Part shown: positions 1 through 8,479 of the stretch, in pieces
Layout of the letters: every line of letters begins with the position of its first letter
How positions within the stretch are numbered: position 1 is the stretch's first letter
Origin: an uncultured Collinsella sp.
Lineage (GTDB): Bacteria; Actinomycetota; Coriobacteriia; Coriobacteriales; Coriobacteriaceae
Direction: 5' to 3'
Length of the DNA: 49,878 bases
NCBI GenBank assembly: GCA_959019945.1
Contig: CAUEQD010000014.1
Coordinates: 1-49,878, forward strand
Program-made: the position numbers and the translations under genes
Notes under the pieces: model-generated
What the model was told of the DNA's origin: nothing
Databases searched by the model: none
What the model saw: the letters and a program-made list of their open reading frames with translations, nothing else

Positions 1-24
1 ATCCAAGGGTTATACCCTAAGAGC

Positions 25-51
25 AAACCACCCCTTTTAGGGGTGGTTTTG
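25..51. terminator. intrinsic terminator hairpin
   Basis: A 10-bp perfect inverted repeat (25-34 and 40-49) with a five-base loop is followed by T residues. It probably ends a gene lying left of the window; the A-rich left side would let it work in both directions. Confidence 0.75.
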
Positions 52-230
52 ATTGGACCGGGCGCGCGCGTTTTATTGCACGCCGGGCAGATCTGTAAAC
101 CGTTCGGACGCTAAAACGAACCGACCGCGCCCTTGCTTCGTCAGGGGTGTTTGTTAACGGCTAAAATGGCCTCATTGTTACGACGTGCGCCGTGTTGGGA
201 AGCGCGACGCCGCTTGTTTGGAGGAATGTC

Positions 231-788
231 ATGAAAAAGAAGCTGCTGCTTGCGCCCCTGATGGCCGCTCTGGTCGCGTGCGTGGTTCTGCTTTCCGGCT
301 GCGGAGGCCCCTCGGTCGAGGAGCTCATCACCGAGGACCTCACGACTCAGTTTGATGAGGTCAAAAACGCTGGCGACGATTTCCTTGCCGGTCTGGAAGA
401 GGCTTCGGGCGATGAGTTCGAGCAGCTGGGTATTGATCCCAAGGAGTACGCCAAGACCTATCTCGAGGGCTTTGACTACAAGATCGGCGACGTGACGGTC
501 GACGAGGACAAGGGCACCGCAACTGCCGAGGTCACCATCAGCTGCAAGTCCATGAACCAGATCGTTGAGGATTTTGCCACCCAGTACCAGGAGAAGATCG
601 CCGCGCTCGATTCGATGCCTTCCGATGACGAGCTGTACAAGATGGCCGGCCAGGTTATGGTCGATGTGACCAAGGCTGCTAAGACCAAGGACACCACGGT
701 CACCTTCAAGTACACCTGCAATGACGACGGCGAGTGGTCTGCCGACGATTCCGCAACCAACGAGATGATGAATGCGATGATGAGCTAG
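231..788 (+). CDS. small secreted lipoprotein of unknown function
   Basis: Predicted 185-residue lipoprotein. Residues 1-24 form a lysine-rich start, a hydrophobic stretch and a lipobox LSGC with the lipidated Cys at 24, so it should be exported and anchored to the outer face of the membrane. The ATG at 231 is chosen because GGAGG precedes it; an upstream in-frame ATG at 192 would spoil the signal peptide. The mature part is acidic and helical with one charged domain, similar in style to the DUF5105-type lipoproteins of gut Actinobacteria, but this is only resemblance. It stands alone, convergent with the HAD phosphatase gene, and a structured repeat element begins three bases after its stop codon. 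Function is not known. Confidence 0.8.
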   Translation: MKKKLLLAPLMAALVACVVLLSGCGGPSVEELITEDLTTQFDEVKNAGDDFLAGLEEASGDEFEQLGIDPKEYAKTYLEGFDYKIGDVTVDEDKGTATAEVTISCKSMNQIVEDFATQYQEKIAALDSMPSDDELYKMAGQVMVDVTKAAKTKDTTVTFKYTCNDDGEWSADDSATNEMMNAMMS

Positions 789-791
789 GGG

Positions 792-1013
792 AGTTACGGC
801 GTTTTACCAAACGCCGTAACTGCTCGACGCTGCAAACGCCCCTAAGCGGCAATCTGACGTTCAACTTCAAGGGCGCGACCAAAAGGTCAGCGCCCTTTCG
901 TTTCACGTCACCTTGCTCGCTTAGGGGCGTTTTCGCTGTCCGTCCTCTACCTGTGACGTTGCCATGGTAGTCATTGGGGACGTTCTTGTTTGACCGGTCG
1001 TTTAAGAATGTCC
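792..1013 (+). repeat. composite palindromic element, copy A
   Basis: This 3' intergenic stretch holds nested inverted repeats: a 13-bp stem (792-804/809-821) with a TACC loop; a 15-bp perfect outer stem (834-848/918-932) enclosing TGACGT/ACGTCA (855-860/905-910) and an inner hairpin (869-897) tipped by GACC-AAAA-GGTC; and a last stem (978-987/1004-1013) around the palindrome GACCGGTC. Loop and linker motifs recur in copy B at 22221-22495. It fills the convergent gap between the lipoprotein and the phosphatase gene and may end transcription from both. Confidence 0.75.
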
Positions 1014-1097
1014 TCAACGACTATGCTCTGGAGCGTCAAAGCGGGTCGCGCTTTTCGCTCGGCAGCATTGCCGCGGCCGCGTTGGGCGGCGGCTTCG

Positions 1098-1766
1098 TTA
1101 CTCGCCCAGCACCAGCGCCGCGAGCTCTGCTTGGGTGTCCACCACGTAGTCGGCGCCGGCGGCTTCCAGCTCTGCGCGGCCGCGGAAGCCCCAGCTGACG
1201 CCCGCGCTCTTAAGGCCGGCGTTGTGGCCGGTCAGGATATCGACATTGGAATCGCCCACATAGAGTGTGGTTGCCGGATCGGCGTCCAGCTCCTCCATCA
1301 CATGCAGCGTGACGGGTGCTTCGGGCTTGGGCGGAAACGCATCGACACGGCCCTGTACCAGCGCAAAGCGCTCGGAACCAAAATACTTCTCGATAAGCGG
1401 AGCCGCCGAGATGTGGTCCTTGTTGGTGAGCACGGCAAGCTGCACGCCCGCGGCGCGCAGACGGTCGAGCATCTCGATCGTGCCGGCATAGGGGGCAGTG
1501 TGGTCCTCCTTGTGATCGCCGTAATAAGCCCTAAACTCGGCAAGCGTCTGCTCAAACATACGGCCGTCGCCCGCATACTCGGCAGGCATAAAGCGCTCAA
1601 CCAGCTTGAGCATGCCGTTTCCCACCTTGTAGCGGTACTCGTCAACGGCAAACGTGGGCCAGCCGTGTGCCTCGCAGGTATGGTTGCCGGCGGCCGCCAG
1701 GTCCTCGAGCGTGTTGAGGATGGTGCCGTCCAAGTCAAAGATCACATGAGAAAAAGCTGCTGCCAT
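1098..1766 (-). CDS. HAD-superfamily phosphatase, phosphoglycolate-phosphatase-like
   Basis: A 222-residue HAD-IA hydrolase. Motif I DLDGT lies at 11-15 with the nucleophile Asp11 and acid/base Asp13; motif II is the Thr in LTNKD; a Lys before the conserved VGDSNVDI segment and its acidic residues make up motifs III and IV. The cap domain sits between motifs I and II, as in Gph/PpaX phosphatases, which hydrolyse phosphoglycolate or pyrophosphate. The exact substrate cannot be read. The start at 1766 is preferred over 1781 because GGGAG precedes it. It is the last gene of the minus-strand run that carries the hyp genes, 124 bp after hypE, so it may be cotranscribed, but no hydrogenase role is established. 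Confidence 0.85.
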   Translation of the reverse strand: MAAAFSHVIFDLDGTILNTLEDLAAAGNHTCEAHGWPTFAVDEYRYKVGNGMLKLVERFMPAEYAGDGRMFEQTLAEFRAYYGDHKEDHTAPYAGTIEMLDRLRAAGVQLAVLTNKDHISAAPLIEKYFGSERFALVQGRVDAFPPKPEAPVTLHVMEELDADPATTLYVGDSNVDILTGHNAGLKSAGVSWGFRGRAELEAAGADYVVDTQAELAALVLGE

Positions 1767-1890
1767 GAAAGCTCCCGTCACTGGGTTTCAAAACGCACCT
1801 CATAATACTGGGCTTCCGTGTTGGGCGTGCTTGGAATCTGAACATCTCCAGGGATATCAAGCCGCATCGCGCCGACCGTGCGGTTCCGCC

Positions 1891-2925
1891 CTAGCAAATT
1901 CTCGGCAGCTGCTCTCCCACGAGCATGTCGAGGATGCGGGTCGAGCCCCAGCCGGTGCGCACGCGCACGGCGGGGCGGGCGCCCTCGGCAAGCGGCAGCA
2001 CGCGACCGATGATGGCGGCATTCTCGCCGTAGCGGGCGGCGCGCATGGCGCTCAGCGCGGCATCGGCTTGCTCGGCCGGCACGACGGCGACCATCTTGCC
2101 CTCGTTTGCCACCTGCAGCACATCGTAGCCGAGCATTTCGCAGGCGGCCTGCACGTCGGGACGCACGGGCACGGCATCTTCGTCGACCTCCATGGCAACA
2201 CCGCTGGCCTGGGCAAACTCGTTGAGTGTGGACGCCAGGCCACCGCGCGTGGGGTCGCGAAAGCAACGCGTGCCGGGCGCCGCGGCCAAAACGTCGGCAA
2301 TCAGGTGGTTGAGCGGCGCGGCGTCGCTTTCGATCGTGCTCGAAAACGCCAGGCCCTCGCGTTGGCTCATGATGGCGATGCCGTGGTCGCCTAGCGTACC
2401 CGATACCAGAATGACATCACCGGATTGGCAGTTGGCGCCGCTGAGCGCTACGCCCGTGGGAACCTCGCCCACGCCGGCGGTATTGATATAGACGCCGTCG
2501 GCCCCGCCGCGCTCGACCACCTTGGTGTCGCCCGTGATTATGGACACGCCCGCCTCGCGCGCCGTTTCGGCCATCGTCTGCACAATCTGGCGGAGCTTAT
2601 CCATGGGATAGCCCTCTTCGAGGATAAAGCCGCACGATAGGTAGCGCACGTTGGCGCCCGAGGTCGCGACATCGTTGACGGTTCCGCACACGGCGAGGCG
2701 GCCGATGTTGCCACCGGGGAAGAACTGCGGCGAGACCACAAAGCTGTCGGTCGACATGGCGATGCGCCCGCTCTCGGGCAGCGCGGCCACGCCGGCATCG
2801 TTGCCTTCGAGCAGCTCGGGCGACCCAAAGGCATCCAAAAAGACCTCATCGATAATGCGCTTCATCATCTGGCCGCCGGAGCCGTGGCCCAGCAGGACAG
2901 TGCTATCGGTGGCAGTACGGGACAT
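1891..2925 (-). CDS. hypE: hydrogenase maturation protein HypE, carbamoyl dehydratase
   Basis: HypE, 344 residues. With HypF it makes the cyanide ligands of the NiFe-hydrogenase active site: HypF places a carbamoyl group on the C-terminal Cys of HypE, which HypE dehydrates with ATP to a thiocyanate. The sequence starts with the glycine-rich LGHGSGGQMM segment of the PurM-like fold and ends in PRIC, so the acceptor Cys344 is present at the exact C-terminus. ATP-site segments DAGVAAL and TGDTKVVERG are visible. It lies 84 bp after hypD in the hypC-hypD-hypE order; the gap holds a 9-bp hairpin (2982-3003). No hydrogenase structural gene is in the window. Confidence 0.95.
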   Translation of the reverse strand: MSRTATDSTVLLGHGSGGQMMKRIIDEVFLDAFGSPELLEGNDAGVAALPESGRIAMSTDSFVVSPQFFPGGNIGRLAVCGTVNDVATSGANVRYLSCGFILEEGYPMDKLRQIVQTMAETAREAGVSIITGDTKVVERGGADGVYINTAGVGEVPTGVALSGANCQSGDVILVSGTLGDHGIAIMSQREGLAFSSTIESDAAPLNHLIADVLAAAPGTRCFRDPTRGGLASTLNEFAQASGVAMEVDEDAVPVRPDVQAACEMLGYDVLQVANEGKMVAVVPAEQADAALSAMRAARYGENAAIIGRVLPLAEGARPAVRVRTGWGSTRILDMLVGEQLPRIC

Positions 2926-2981
2926 ATCGAAAACTCCAATCGTGGGTGGAATTATATGGGTGAGGCGCAGCGTCGACCGGT

Positions 2982-3003
2982 CCGCCGTTCGTTAGAACGG
3001 CGG
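2982..3003. other. hairpin between hypD and hypE
   Basis: A perfect 9-bp inverted repeat with a four-base loop lies in the hypD-hypE gap. No T-run follows on the minus strand, so it is more likely a processing or attenuation hairpin than a full terminator. That reading is inference. Confidence 0.5.
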
Positions 3004-3009
3004 AACCCA

Positions 3010-4122
3010 TCAGCCGTGGTATCTAAAGTACGCCGCGCAGCTGCCTTCGGAGCTCACCATGCAGGGGCCGACGGGGTGTTCGGGCGTACATGCGTGGCCG
3101 AACAGCGGGCAGTCGTTCGGCGTGATGGCGCCGCGTAGCACGTCGCCGCAGCGGCACCCGCGTGGCTCGATCGTCGGTTCAATGGGCACGTCAAAGCGGG
3201 CGCCGGCGTCAAAGCGCGCGAACTCGGGGCGGATGGAAAGGCCCGAGGCGGGAATCGGTCCCAGCCCGCGCCACGTGGTGTCGCACGGCTCAAATACCTG
3301 CTCGACCAGCTGGCGCGCCACGGGGTTGCCGTCCGCATTGACGCCGCGGCGGTAGGCGTTATCGATCGCGGGTCTGCCCTCGACAACCATCTGGACCAGC
3401 ATGCAGATACCCTGCAGAATATCGACCGGCTCAAATCCCGTGACCACGCCGGGGGTCTCGAACTCATCGACCAAAAACCCAAAAGGTGCCAGGCCTGTGA
3501 TGGTAGCTACGTGACCAGGCAGGATAAAGCCGTCGATGGTGGTCTCGGGGTCGTTGGAGATCGCACGCAGAGCCGGCGGCGTGGTCTTGTGAGCACAGTA
3601 GACCGAGAAGTTCTGGAGCCCGCGCGCGTCGGCCTCCAGGATAGCGGCGGCAATGGTGGGCGTTGTGGTCTCAAAGCCGACGCCCATAAAGATGACCGGG
3701 CGTTCGGAATTTTGCTCAGCAATGTCGAGTGCGTCGAGCGGAGAGTAGACGATGCGGATGTCGCGCCCCGCCGCCTTTTGCGCGGCAAGCGAGGTGGACG
3801 ATCCAGGCACGCGCATCATGTCGCCAAAGGTGGTGATGATGGCGCCGTCCATGTTGGAAAGCGCGATTGCGTGATCGATGTCGCGGTTGGCGGTAACGCA
3901 AACGGGGCATCCCGGGCCGCTTAGCAGTTTGAGTCCCGTCGGCATAATGGAGCGAAAGCCATAGCGGCCAATGCTCACGGTATGCGTACCGCAGACTTCC
4001 ATAAGGTTGATGCTGCGGTTGCCGACAAGCTCATGAATACGATCGATGAGCTCGCGAGCCAGCTTGGGGTCGCGAAATGCCGAAAAGTCGATACCGGAGC
4101 GAACCGGCTGCGCCGCCGCCAC
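3010..4122 (-). CDS. hypD: hydrogenase maturation protein HypD
   Basis: HypD, 370 residues, an Fe-S scaffold that with HypC assembles the Fe(CN)2CO unit of NiFe-hydrogenases. Conserved segments seen are VCGTHTVSI, GPGCPVCVT with the paired Cys that binds iron, GVGFETTTPT, and the C-terminal cysteine cluster (CGDVLRG, NDCPLFGHAC, GPCMVSSEGSC) that holds the 4Fe-4S centre. The start codon is GTG, and its G is the last base of the hypC stop (TAGTG, 1-nt overlap), which indicates translational coupling. Length and order match the usual hypCDE arrangement. Confidence 0.95.
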   Translation of the reverse strand: MAAAQPVRSGIDFSAFRDPKLARELIDRIHELVGNRSINLMEVCGTHTVSIGRYGFRSIMPTGLKLLSGPGCPVCVTANRDIDHAIALSNMDGAIITTFGDMMRVPGSSTSLAAQKAAGRDIRIVYSPLDALDIAEQNSERPVIFMGVGFETTTPTIAAAILEADARGLQNFSVYCAHKTTPPALRAISNDPETTIDGFILPGHVATITGLAPFGFLVDEFETPGVVTGFEPVDILQGICMLVQMVVEGRPAIDNAYRRGVNADGNPVARQLVEQVFEPCDTTWRGLGPIPASGLSIRPEFARFDAGARFDVPIEPTIEPRGCRCGDVLRGAITPNDCPLFGHACTPEHPVGPCMVSSEGSCAAYFRYHG

Positions 4123-4382
4123 TAGTATGCCTCGGCCGGGTTGGTGGCGAGCTGGTCCTCTTCGGCCAGCTCGGTCATGGTATTGACGAGCTCGAGTGTC
4201 TCTTGGGCTTCCTGCTCGTCGACAATCTGAATGCCAAAGCCGGCGTGCACGAGAATATAGTCGCCTACCTGCGCCGTCGGCACGAGGCGCAGCGAAACGG
4301 GGCGCTCGATGCCCATCATGTCGACGGTCGCCTTAAGGTCGTCGTCGCGTTTGACCACTTTACCGGGAACGGCAAGGCACAT
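4122..4382 (-). CDS. hypC: hydrogenase maturation chaperone HypC
   Basis: HypC/HupF family chaperone of 86 residues. It starts MCLAVPGKV, so the essential Cys2 that coordinates iron in the HypC-HypD complex is present. It carries the iron-ligand unit to the hydrogenase large subunit. AAGGGGAAC lies upstream as ribosome site. It overlaps hypD by one base and follows hypF after 130 bp. Confidence 0.95.
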   Translation of the reverse strand: MCLAVPGKVVKRDDDLKATVDMMGIERPVSLRLVPTAQVGDYILVHAGFGIQIVDEQEAQETLELVNTMTELAEEDQLATNPAEAY

Positions 4383-4512
4383 AATGTTCCCCTTTTATAC
4401 GTTTTGCGCTGGATAGGCGCCTAATTACCCATCAGTTGATGGTAGCGCTCGCGGGAGTCACGAGCAAACGCGTTACACCTGTGAGACGGCGGCGGCAGGC
4501 TGGCAAAATAGC

Positions 4513-6969
4513 CTATCGCGACGCCGTCTGCGCGAGGCAAGCGCGAGCGATGGCGGCCTGACCGTAGGCGATGCAGCCGTCGTTGACGGGCACAGCGTGG
4601 GGGACCAAGACGGCAAGACCGGCGTCTTTGAGTTCGTGGGTAAGGAGCTGAAGCAAAAGCCGGTTCATGAACACACCGCCCGAGAGCGCGACGGTATCGA
4701 GGCCTTCGCGCTCACAGATCTCGCACGCGACGTGGGTCGTAGCGTGCGTAATGGCGATGTGAAACCCGAGGGCGAGCCTGTCGGCCGGCGCGCCTGCCTC
4801 GATTCCATTCAGAAGAGCTTCGATGAGCGGTTGGGGGTCCAAGATGGGGGAGTCGTCGGCAGACGTGGACACACCTGTATGATTGCCGTCGAGACGAACG
4901 GGCTTACTGCCGAGCGCGCGCCAGGCGGCGGCTTCGAGTTCGATGGCGGGCTCGCCTTCGTAGGTTGCCTTGCCGCAAATGCCCAAAACTGCAGCTGCGG
5001 CGTCAAAGAGACGCCCCATGCTGCTCGTGCGTGGGCTGTTGATGTTCCGCTCGATCATCGTAGTCGTGATGTTGCGCGTTTGCTCGTCGAGGGTGCTCAA
5101 TAGTCCCACGGCACCCGGGTGCTCGAGCAGGCCGAGCTCGCTCAGCAGGGCAAAGGCATTGCGCCGGGTATCGCGCACGGATGCGGCACCGCCGGGGAGC
5201 GCCCAGGTGCGCAAATGCGCGGCGCGTTCAAAATCGGCAAGGCCGGCAACAAGAAACTCGCCGCCCCAAATGGTCCCATCGGTGCCGGCGCCGGTGCCGT
5301 CAAAGGCGATGCCAAGGACGCGCGCGTCGGTTGTAAGCTGGCCCGCGGCGATAGCCTCGGCCATTACGCTCGCGATATGCGCATGATGGTGCTGCACCTC
5401 AACAAGCGGCATACCCTGTTTCTGCGCCTGTTCGCGCGCCCACTGGCTCGACAGATAGCTGGGATGCATGTCGCATGCCAAGGCGGCAGGCGCCAGGTCA
5501 AAGAGATCTTCCAAGCGCGTGCGCGCGGCGTTCCAGGCATCGAAGGTCTTGCCGTTTTCGACATCGCCGATATGCTGCGACACAAAACAGGTTGCCTCGC
5601 CGTTCGCCCCTTCGCGTGTGAGCGCGATCGTCGCCTTTTGCTGCGGGCCGCAGGCGAGGATGCAGGGTACAGTGCCGTCGCATGCCGGCAGCGGTAACGG
5701 CTGGGGTGCATATCCGCGGGCACGGCGCACGGGCATAATGGCGCCGTCGACCACGCGCACTACAGAGTCGTCGTAGCGCGAGAGGATCGCGCGGTCGTTA
5801 CCGAGCAGCGCATCGGCGATGCCGACGGCAACGAGGTGTTCCCAGGCAAGGTCGTCATCGGTCTCGATGGGCTCTTCGCTCAGGTTTCCGCTGGTCATGA
5901 CGAGTGCGTGCATGCCGCGGGCTTCTGCTGCGGCAAGCAACAGATGCTGAAGCGGGGTGTAGGGGAGCATTACGCCGAGCTCGGGCAGGTCGCGCGCGAC
6001 GGACGGTGCGAGCGCGAGGGCGTCGGGGGAATCGCCGCACTCGCAAACAGCAAGTCGGCGCAGCAGCACGATGGGGCGAATGCTGCCGGCCAGCAAGCCG
6101 CGCTCAACGTTGCTGACATGGCACAGGCGTTCAACGTCGGCAAGGTCGCGTACCATAACGGCAAGCGGCTTGTTGCTGCGGCGTTTGCGGCGGCGAAGCT
6201 CGGCTACCGCCTGCTCGTTGGAGGCGTCGCATGCCAAGTGAAATCCGCCCAGACCCTTGATGGCGACGATGCCGCCACAGGCCAGCAACTCAACACAGCG
6301 GTCGATAATGGCGTCGCTGGTTTCGCGCGTGGTGCCGACGGCCAGCGACGCGGCGGCTTCGCCCGGCTCATCGCCCACGCCCACTTCGCGCCACATGATA
6401 TGCGGCCCGCAATCAAAGCAGGCATCGGGCTGCGCGTGAAAACGCCGGTCGAGTGGGTCGGCATACTCCGCGGCGCACTTGGGACACATGGGAAAACAAT
6501 CCATCGAGGTGGCCGCTCGATCGTAAGGCAGCGAGCGGATGATGGTAAAGCGCGGCCCGCAGTTAGTGCAGTTGATAAAGGGGTAGTGATAGCGTCGGTC
6601 GGCGGGATCGAACAGCTCGCGCAGGCAATCGTCGCAGGTGGCGATATCGGGCGAGACGAGCGTCGTGTGCGCGGTCTGGTCCTGCGATGCTACGATGCGA
6701 AAACCCTCTTCATTGGCGGCATCCCAACCGTTGGCTGCCAGGTCCACAACCTCGACATGCTCTATGCGGGCTGCCGCAGGCGCATGCTCAGAAAGCGCGG
6801 CAACAAAAGCATCGAGCGCACCGGCCAGAGCATGCGCCTCGATATGCACGCCGTCGCCCGCGTTGAGCACCCAGCCGCAAATGCCGTGCGCCATGGCCTC
6901 GCGATACACAAACGGTCGCATGCCGACACCCTGCACAATGCCCGTTACATGGATATGCGCATGTCGCAT
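4513..6969 (-). CDS. hypF: carbamoyltransferase HypF
   Basis: HypF, 818 residues from the ATG at 6969, which has GAAGGAGGG upstream; an ATG at 7032 would overlap nikR. It converts carbamoyl phosphate and ATP to carbamoyl-adenylate and loads HypE. Domains in order: acylphosphatase (about 1-90, with GIVQGVGMRPFVYR), two C-x2-C zinc-finger pairs (about 110-175, CDDC/CTNC and CPKC/CFDC), a YrdC-like domain (about 200-385), and a Kae1-like domain with HHHAH, FDGTGAGTDG and ALSGGVFMNR. All expected elements are intact. It starts 29 bp after nikR, so nickel supply may control it. Confidence 0.95.
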   Translation of the reverse strand: MRHAHIHVTGIVQGVGMRPFVYREAMAHGICGWVLNAGDGVHIEAHALAGALDAFVAALSEHAPAAARIEHVEVVDLAANGWDAANEEGFRIVASQDQTAHTTLVSPDIATCDDCLRELFDPADRRYHYPFINCTNCGPRFTIIRSLPYDRAATSMDCFPMCPKCAAEYADPLDRRFHAQPDACFDCGPHIMWREVGVGDEPGEAAASLAVGTTRETSDAIIDRCVELLACGGIVAIKGLGGFHLACDASNEQAVAELRRRKRRSNKPLAVMVRDLADVERLCHVSNVERGLLAGSIRPIVLLRRLAVCECGDSPDALALAPSVARDLPELGVMLPYTPLQHLLLAAAEARGMHALVMTSGNLSEEPIETDDDLAWEHLVAVGIADALLGNDRAILSRYDDSVVRVVDGAIMPVRRARGYAPQPLPLPACDGTVPCILACGPQQKATIALTREGANGEATCFVSQHIGDVENGKTFDAWNAARTRLEDLFDLAPAALACDMHPSYLSSQWAREQAQKQGMPLVEVQHHHAHIASVMAEAIAAGQLTTDARVLGIAFDGTGAGTDGTIWGGEFLVAGLADFERAAHLRTWALPGGAASVRDTRRNAFALLSELGLLEHPGAVGLLSTLDEQTRNITTTMIERNINSPRTSSMGRLFDAAAAVLGICGKATYEGEPAIELEAAAWRALGSKPVRLDGNHTGVSTSADDSPILDPQPLIEALLNGIEAGAPADRLALGFHIAITHATTHVACEICEREGLDTVALSGGVFMNRLLLQLLTHELKDAGLAVLVPHAVPVNDGCIAYGQAAIARACLAQTASR

Positions 6970-6998
6970 GCGACCCTCCTTCGTTGAAATGTGTGCTG

Positions 6999-7487
6999 TT
7001 ACAGCCCCAAGCTCTGCTTGGTGGCGGCGCACGTGAGCTCGCCGTGCTTAACGCCGCGCAGCCCCAGCAGGCGGTCGGCCAGCTCGTAGACGCGCTCGCC
7101 GCGACCCTTGAGCGCCAGAATCTCCAAGCAGTTGTGGTGATCCAGATGCACATGCATGGTTGAGACGATCTCGTCGGTGTAGTCGTGCTGTACCTCGTCC
7201 AGGCGGCGCGTCAGATCGCCGGTATGGTGGTCATAGATCATGGTGAGTGAACCGATGACCTGCTCGTCGGGCGTGCGCATCTGCTCCTTCGCGATCGAGG
7301 CGCGAATCAGGTCGCGTACGGCCTCGGAGCGGTTGGCCACGTCACCGCGGCGTGCGATCTGCTCGTCAAAGCGGCGCAGCAGATCGTCGGGCGCGGTCAC
7401 CGAAAAGCGGACCAGCTCGGAGCTGGGGCCGCTGCAGCGGCAGCTCGCCTCGGCGTCCGCGCCGTGATTGTGCTCGTGCTCGGCCAC
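6999..7487 (-). CDS. nikR: NikR-type nickel-responsive regulator
   Basis: A 162-residue NikR family repressor. After an N-terminal extension rich in His and Cys (HEHNH, CRC) comes a ribbon-helix-helix segment (LVRFSVTAPDDLLRRFDEQI) followed by the ACT-like nickel domain with the ligand set His (EVQH), His-x-His (HVHLDHHNC) and Cys. NikR binds DNA as a tetramer when loaded with nickel. It is longer than the usual ~135 residues because of the N-terminal extension, which might bind metal itself. Its GTG start follows the stop of the small upstream gene after one base, and hypF follows after 29 bp, so the unit ties nickel sensing to NiFe-cofactor assembly. No operator was identified. Confidence 0.88.
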   Translation of the reverse strand: MAEHEHNHGADAEASCRCSGPSSELVRFSVTAPDDLLRRFDEQIARRGDVANRSEAVRDLIRASIAKEQMRTPDEQVIGSLTMIYDHHTGDLTRRLDEVQHDYTDEIVSTMHVHLDHHNCLEILALKGRGERVYELADRLLGLRGVKHGELTCAATKQSLGL

Positions 7488-7488
7488 G

Positions 7489-7737
7489 TTACACCAGTTT
7501 CACAGAGCCGACGGAGTTGTGATCTGCCTCTATGGCCTCCTCGTAGCCCTCGAGCGCATCGTGCGCCTCGTGCAGCGCAGACATGGCGGCCTCGAGCTTG
7601 GCGCCAATGCGCTCCATGTCAAAGTTCTCGGTCGCATGCAGCAGCTGATGGCTCCACTCGTGAGCGAGCTCAATGGTGTCGTCGACCTGCTTGACGCTCA
7701 TGGCAAGCTGGCTCATGTTCATTCCAACGTCATGCAT
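7489..7737 (-). CDS. small conserved helical protein heading the nikR-hypF unit
   Basis: An 82-residue protein with no family that I recognise. It is predicted almost wholly helical and acidic, with heptad-like spacing across residues 8-70 and several His (HEWSHQLLH). AAAGGAG precedes the ATG at 7737. One base separates its stop from the nikR GTG, so the two are certainly coupled. The position suggests a role in nickel handling or hydrogenase maturation, but that rests only on context. Confidence 0.7.
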   Translation of the reverse strand: MHDVGMNMSQLAMSVKQVDDTIELAHEWSHQLLHATENFDMERIGAKLEAAMSALHEAHDALEGYEEAIEADHNSVGSVKLV

Positions 7738-7813
7738 GGGAATCTCCTTTTGTACGGGGCAATCCAGTGGTTCAGATTCTACTACGCCCGCCCCGGGCGC
7801 CGCCGCATAAGAA

Positions 7814-7846
7814 AACGGGTGCGAGTCCGTCTGACCCGCACCCGTT
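7814..7846 (-). terminator. intrinsic terminator after thioredoxin gene
   Basis: A 10-bp perfect stem (7814-7823/7837-7846), read on the minus strand, is followed by TTTTCTT. It lies downstream of trxA and before the small gene of the nikR unit, so it separates the two minus-strand transcripts. Confidence 0.8.
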
Positions 7847-7957
7847 CACTGGGGGCTGTTTGTGTCTACCATACTATCCATGGTCGCGCGCCCTGCACCC
7901 GGCGCTCCGGCGAGCGGTGCAAAACCGCTCATGGACGGCAGATACGTAACAAGCGTA

Positions 7958-8278
7958 TTACAGATGCTTCTCCAGCAGCGCCTGAAGCCTCGCCTTGGGC
8001 AGTGCGCCGACCGAGCGGTCAACCTCTTCGCCGTTCTTAAAGACGATCAGCGTAGGGATGCTCATGACGCCAAACTTCATAGCCAGGTCCTGGTTGTCAT
8101 CGACGTTGCACTTGGCCACGGCAAGCTTGCCGGCCAGCTCGTCGGCGACCTCGTCCACGATGGGCGAGAGCGAACGACACGGCCCGCACCACGGGGCCCA
8201 AAAATCAACCAGCACGGGCAGGCTGTCGTTAACGATGGAATCGAAGTTCTCGGGGGTAATCTGCTTAATGTCAGCCAT
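7958..8278 (-). CDS. trxA: thioredoxin
   Basis: Thioredoxin of 106 residues, a cytosolic dithiol reductant. The active site WCGPC is at 30-34, the buried Asp at 25 and the cis-Pro loop IPTL follows, all at usual positions, and the length is standard. The ATG at 8278 is chosen because TATGGAGG precedes it; longer frames upstream are not supported. The gene is monocistronic with a clear terminator. An IS200/IS605 element now sits about 110 bp upstream of it, between it and the divergent gene at 10154. Confidence 0.95.
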   Translation of the reverse strand: MADIKQITPENFDSIVNDSLPVLVDFWAPWCGPCRSLSPIVDEVADELAGKLAVAKCNVDDNQDLAMKFGVMSIPTLIVFKNGEEVDRSVGALPKARLQALLEKHL

Positions 8279-8479
8279 GGTGACCTCCATAATGCGACGC
8301 GGCTCGGCCGCGTAAAACTCAGTACGACCGTGCTTATACCCAGCGGCCCGCAAAGCAACCACTCGCGGGCGGCTCTTTTATCAAAAGCGCCGCAAAACCC
8401 CTTTCTTCAGATATGGGGATATAAGGCGCATCGGCGTCAGCCGATATACATATACGGCTGCAAGTGGTATACTGTTTTC

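Noticed and set aside
8341..8381. Plus-strand terminator-like hairpin with TTTTA
   Set aside because: No plus-strand gene lies to its left; it falls in the trxA upstream region, so a terminator role is not supported.
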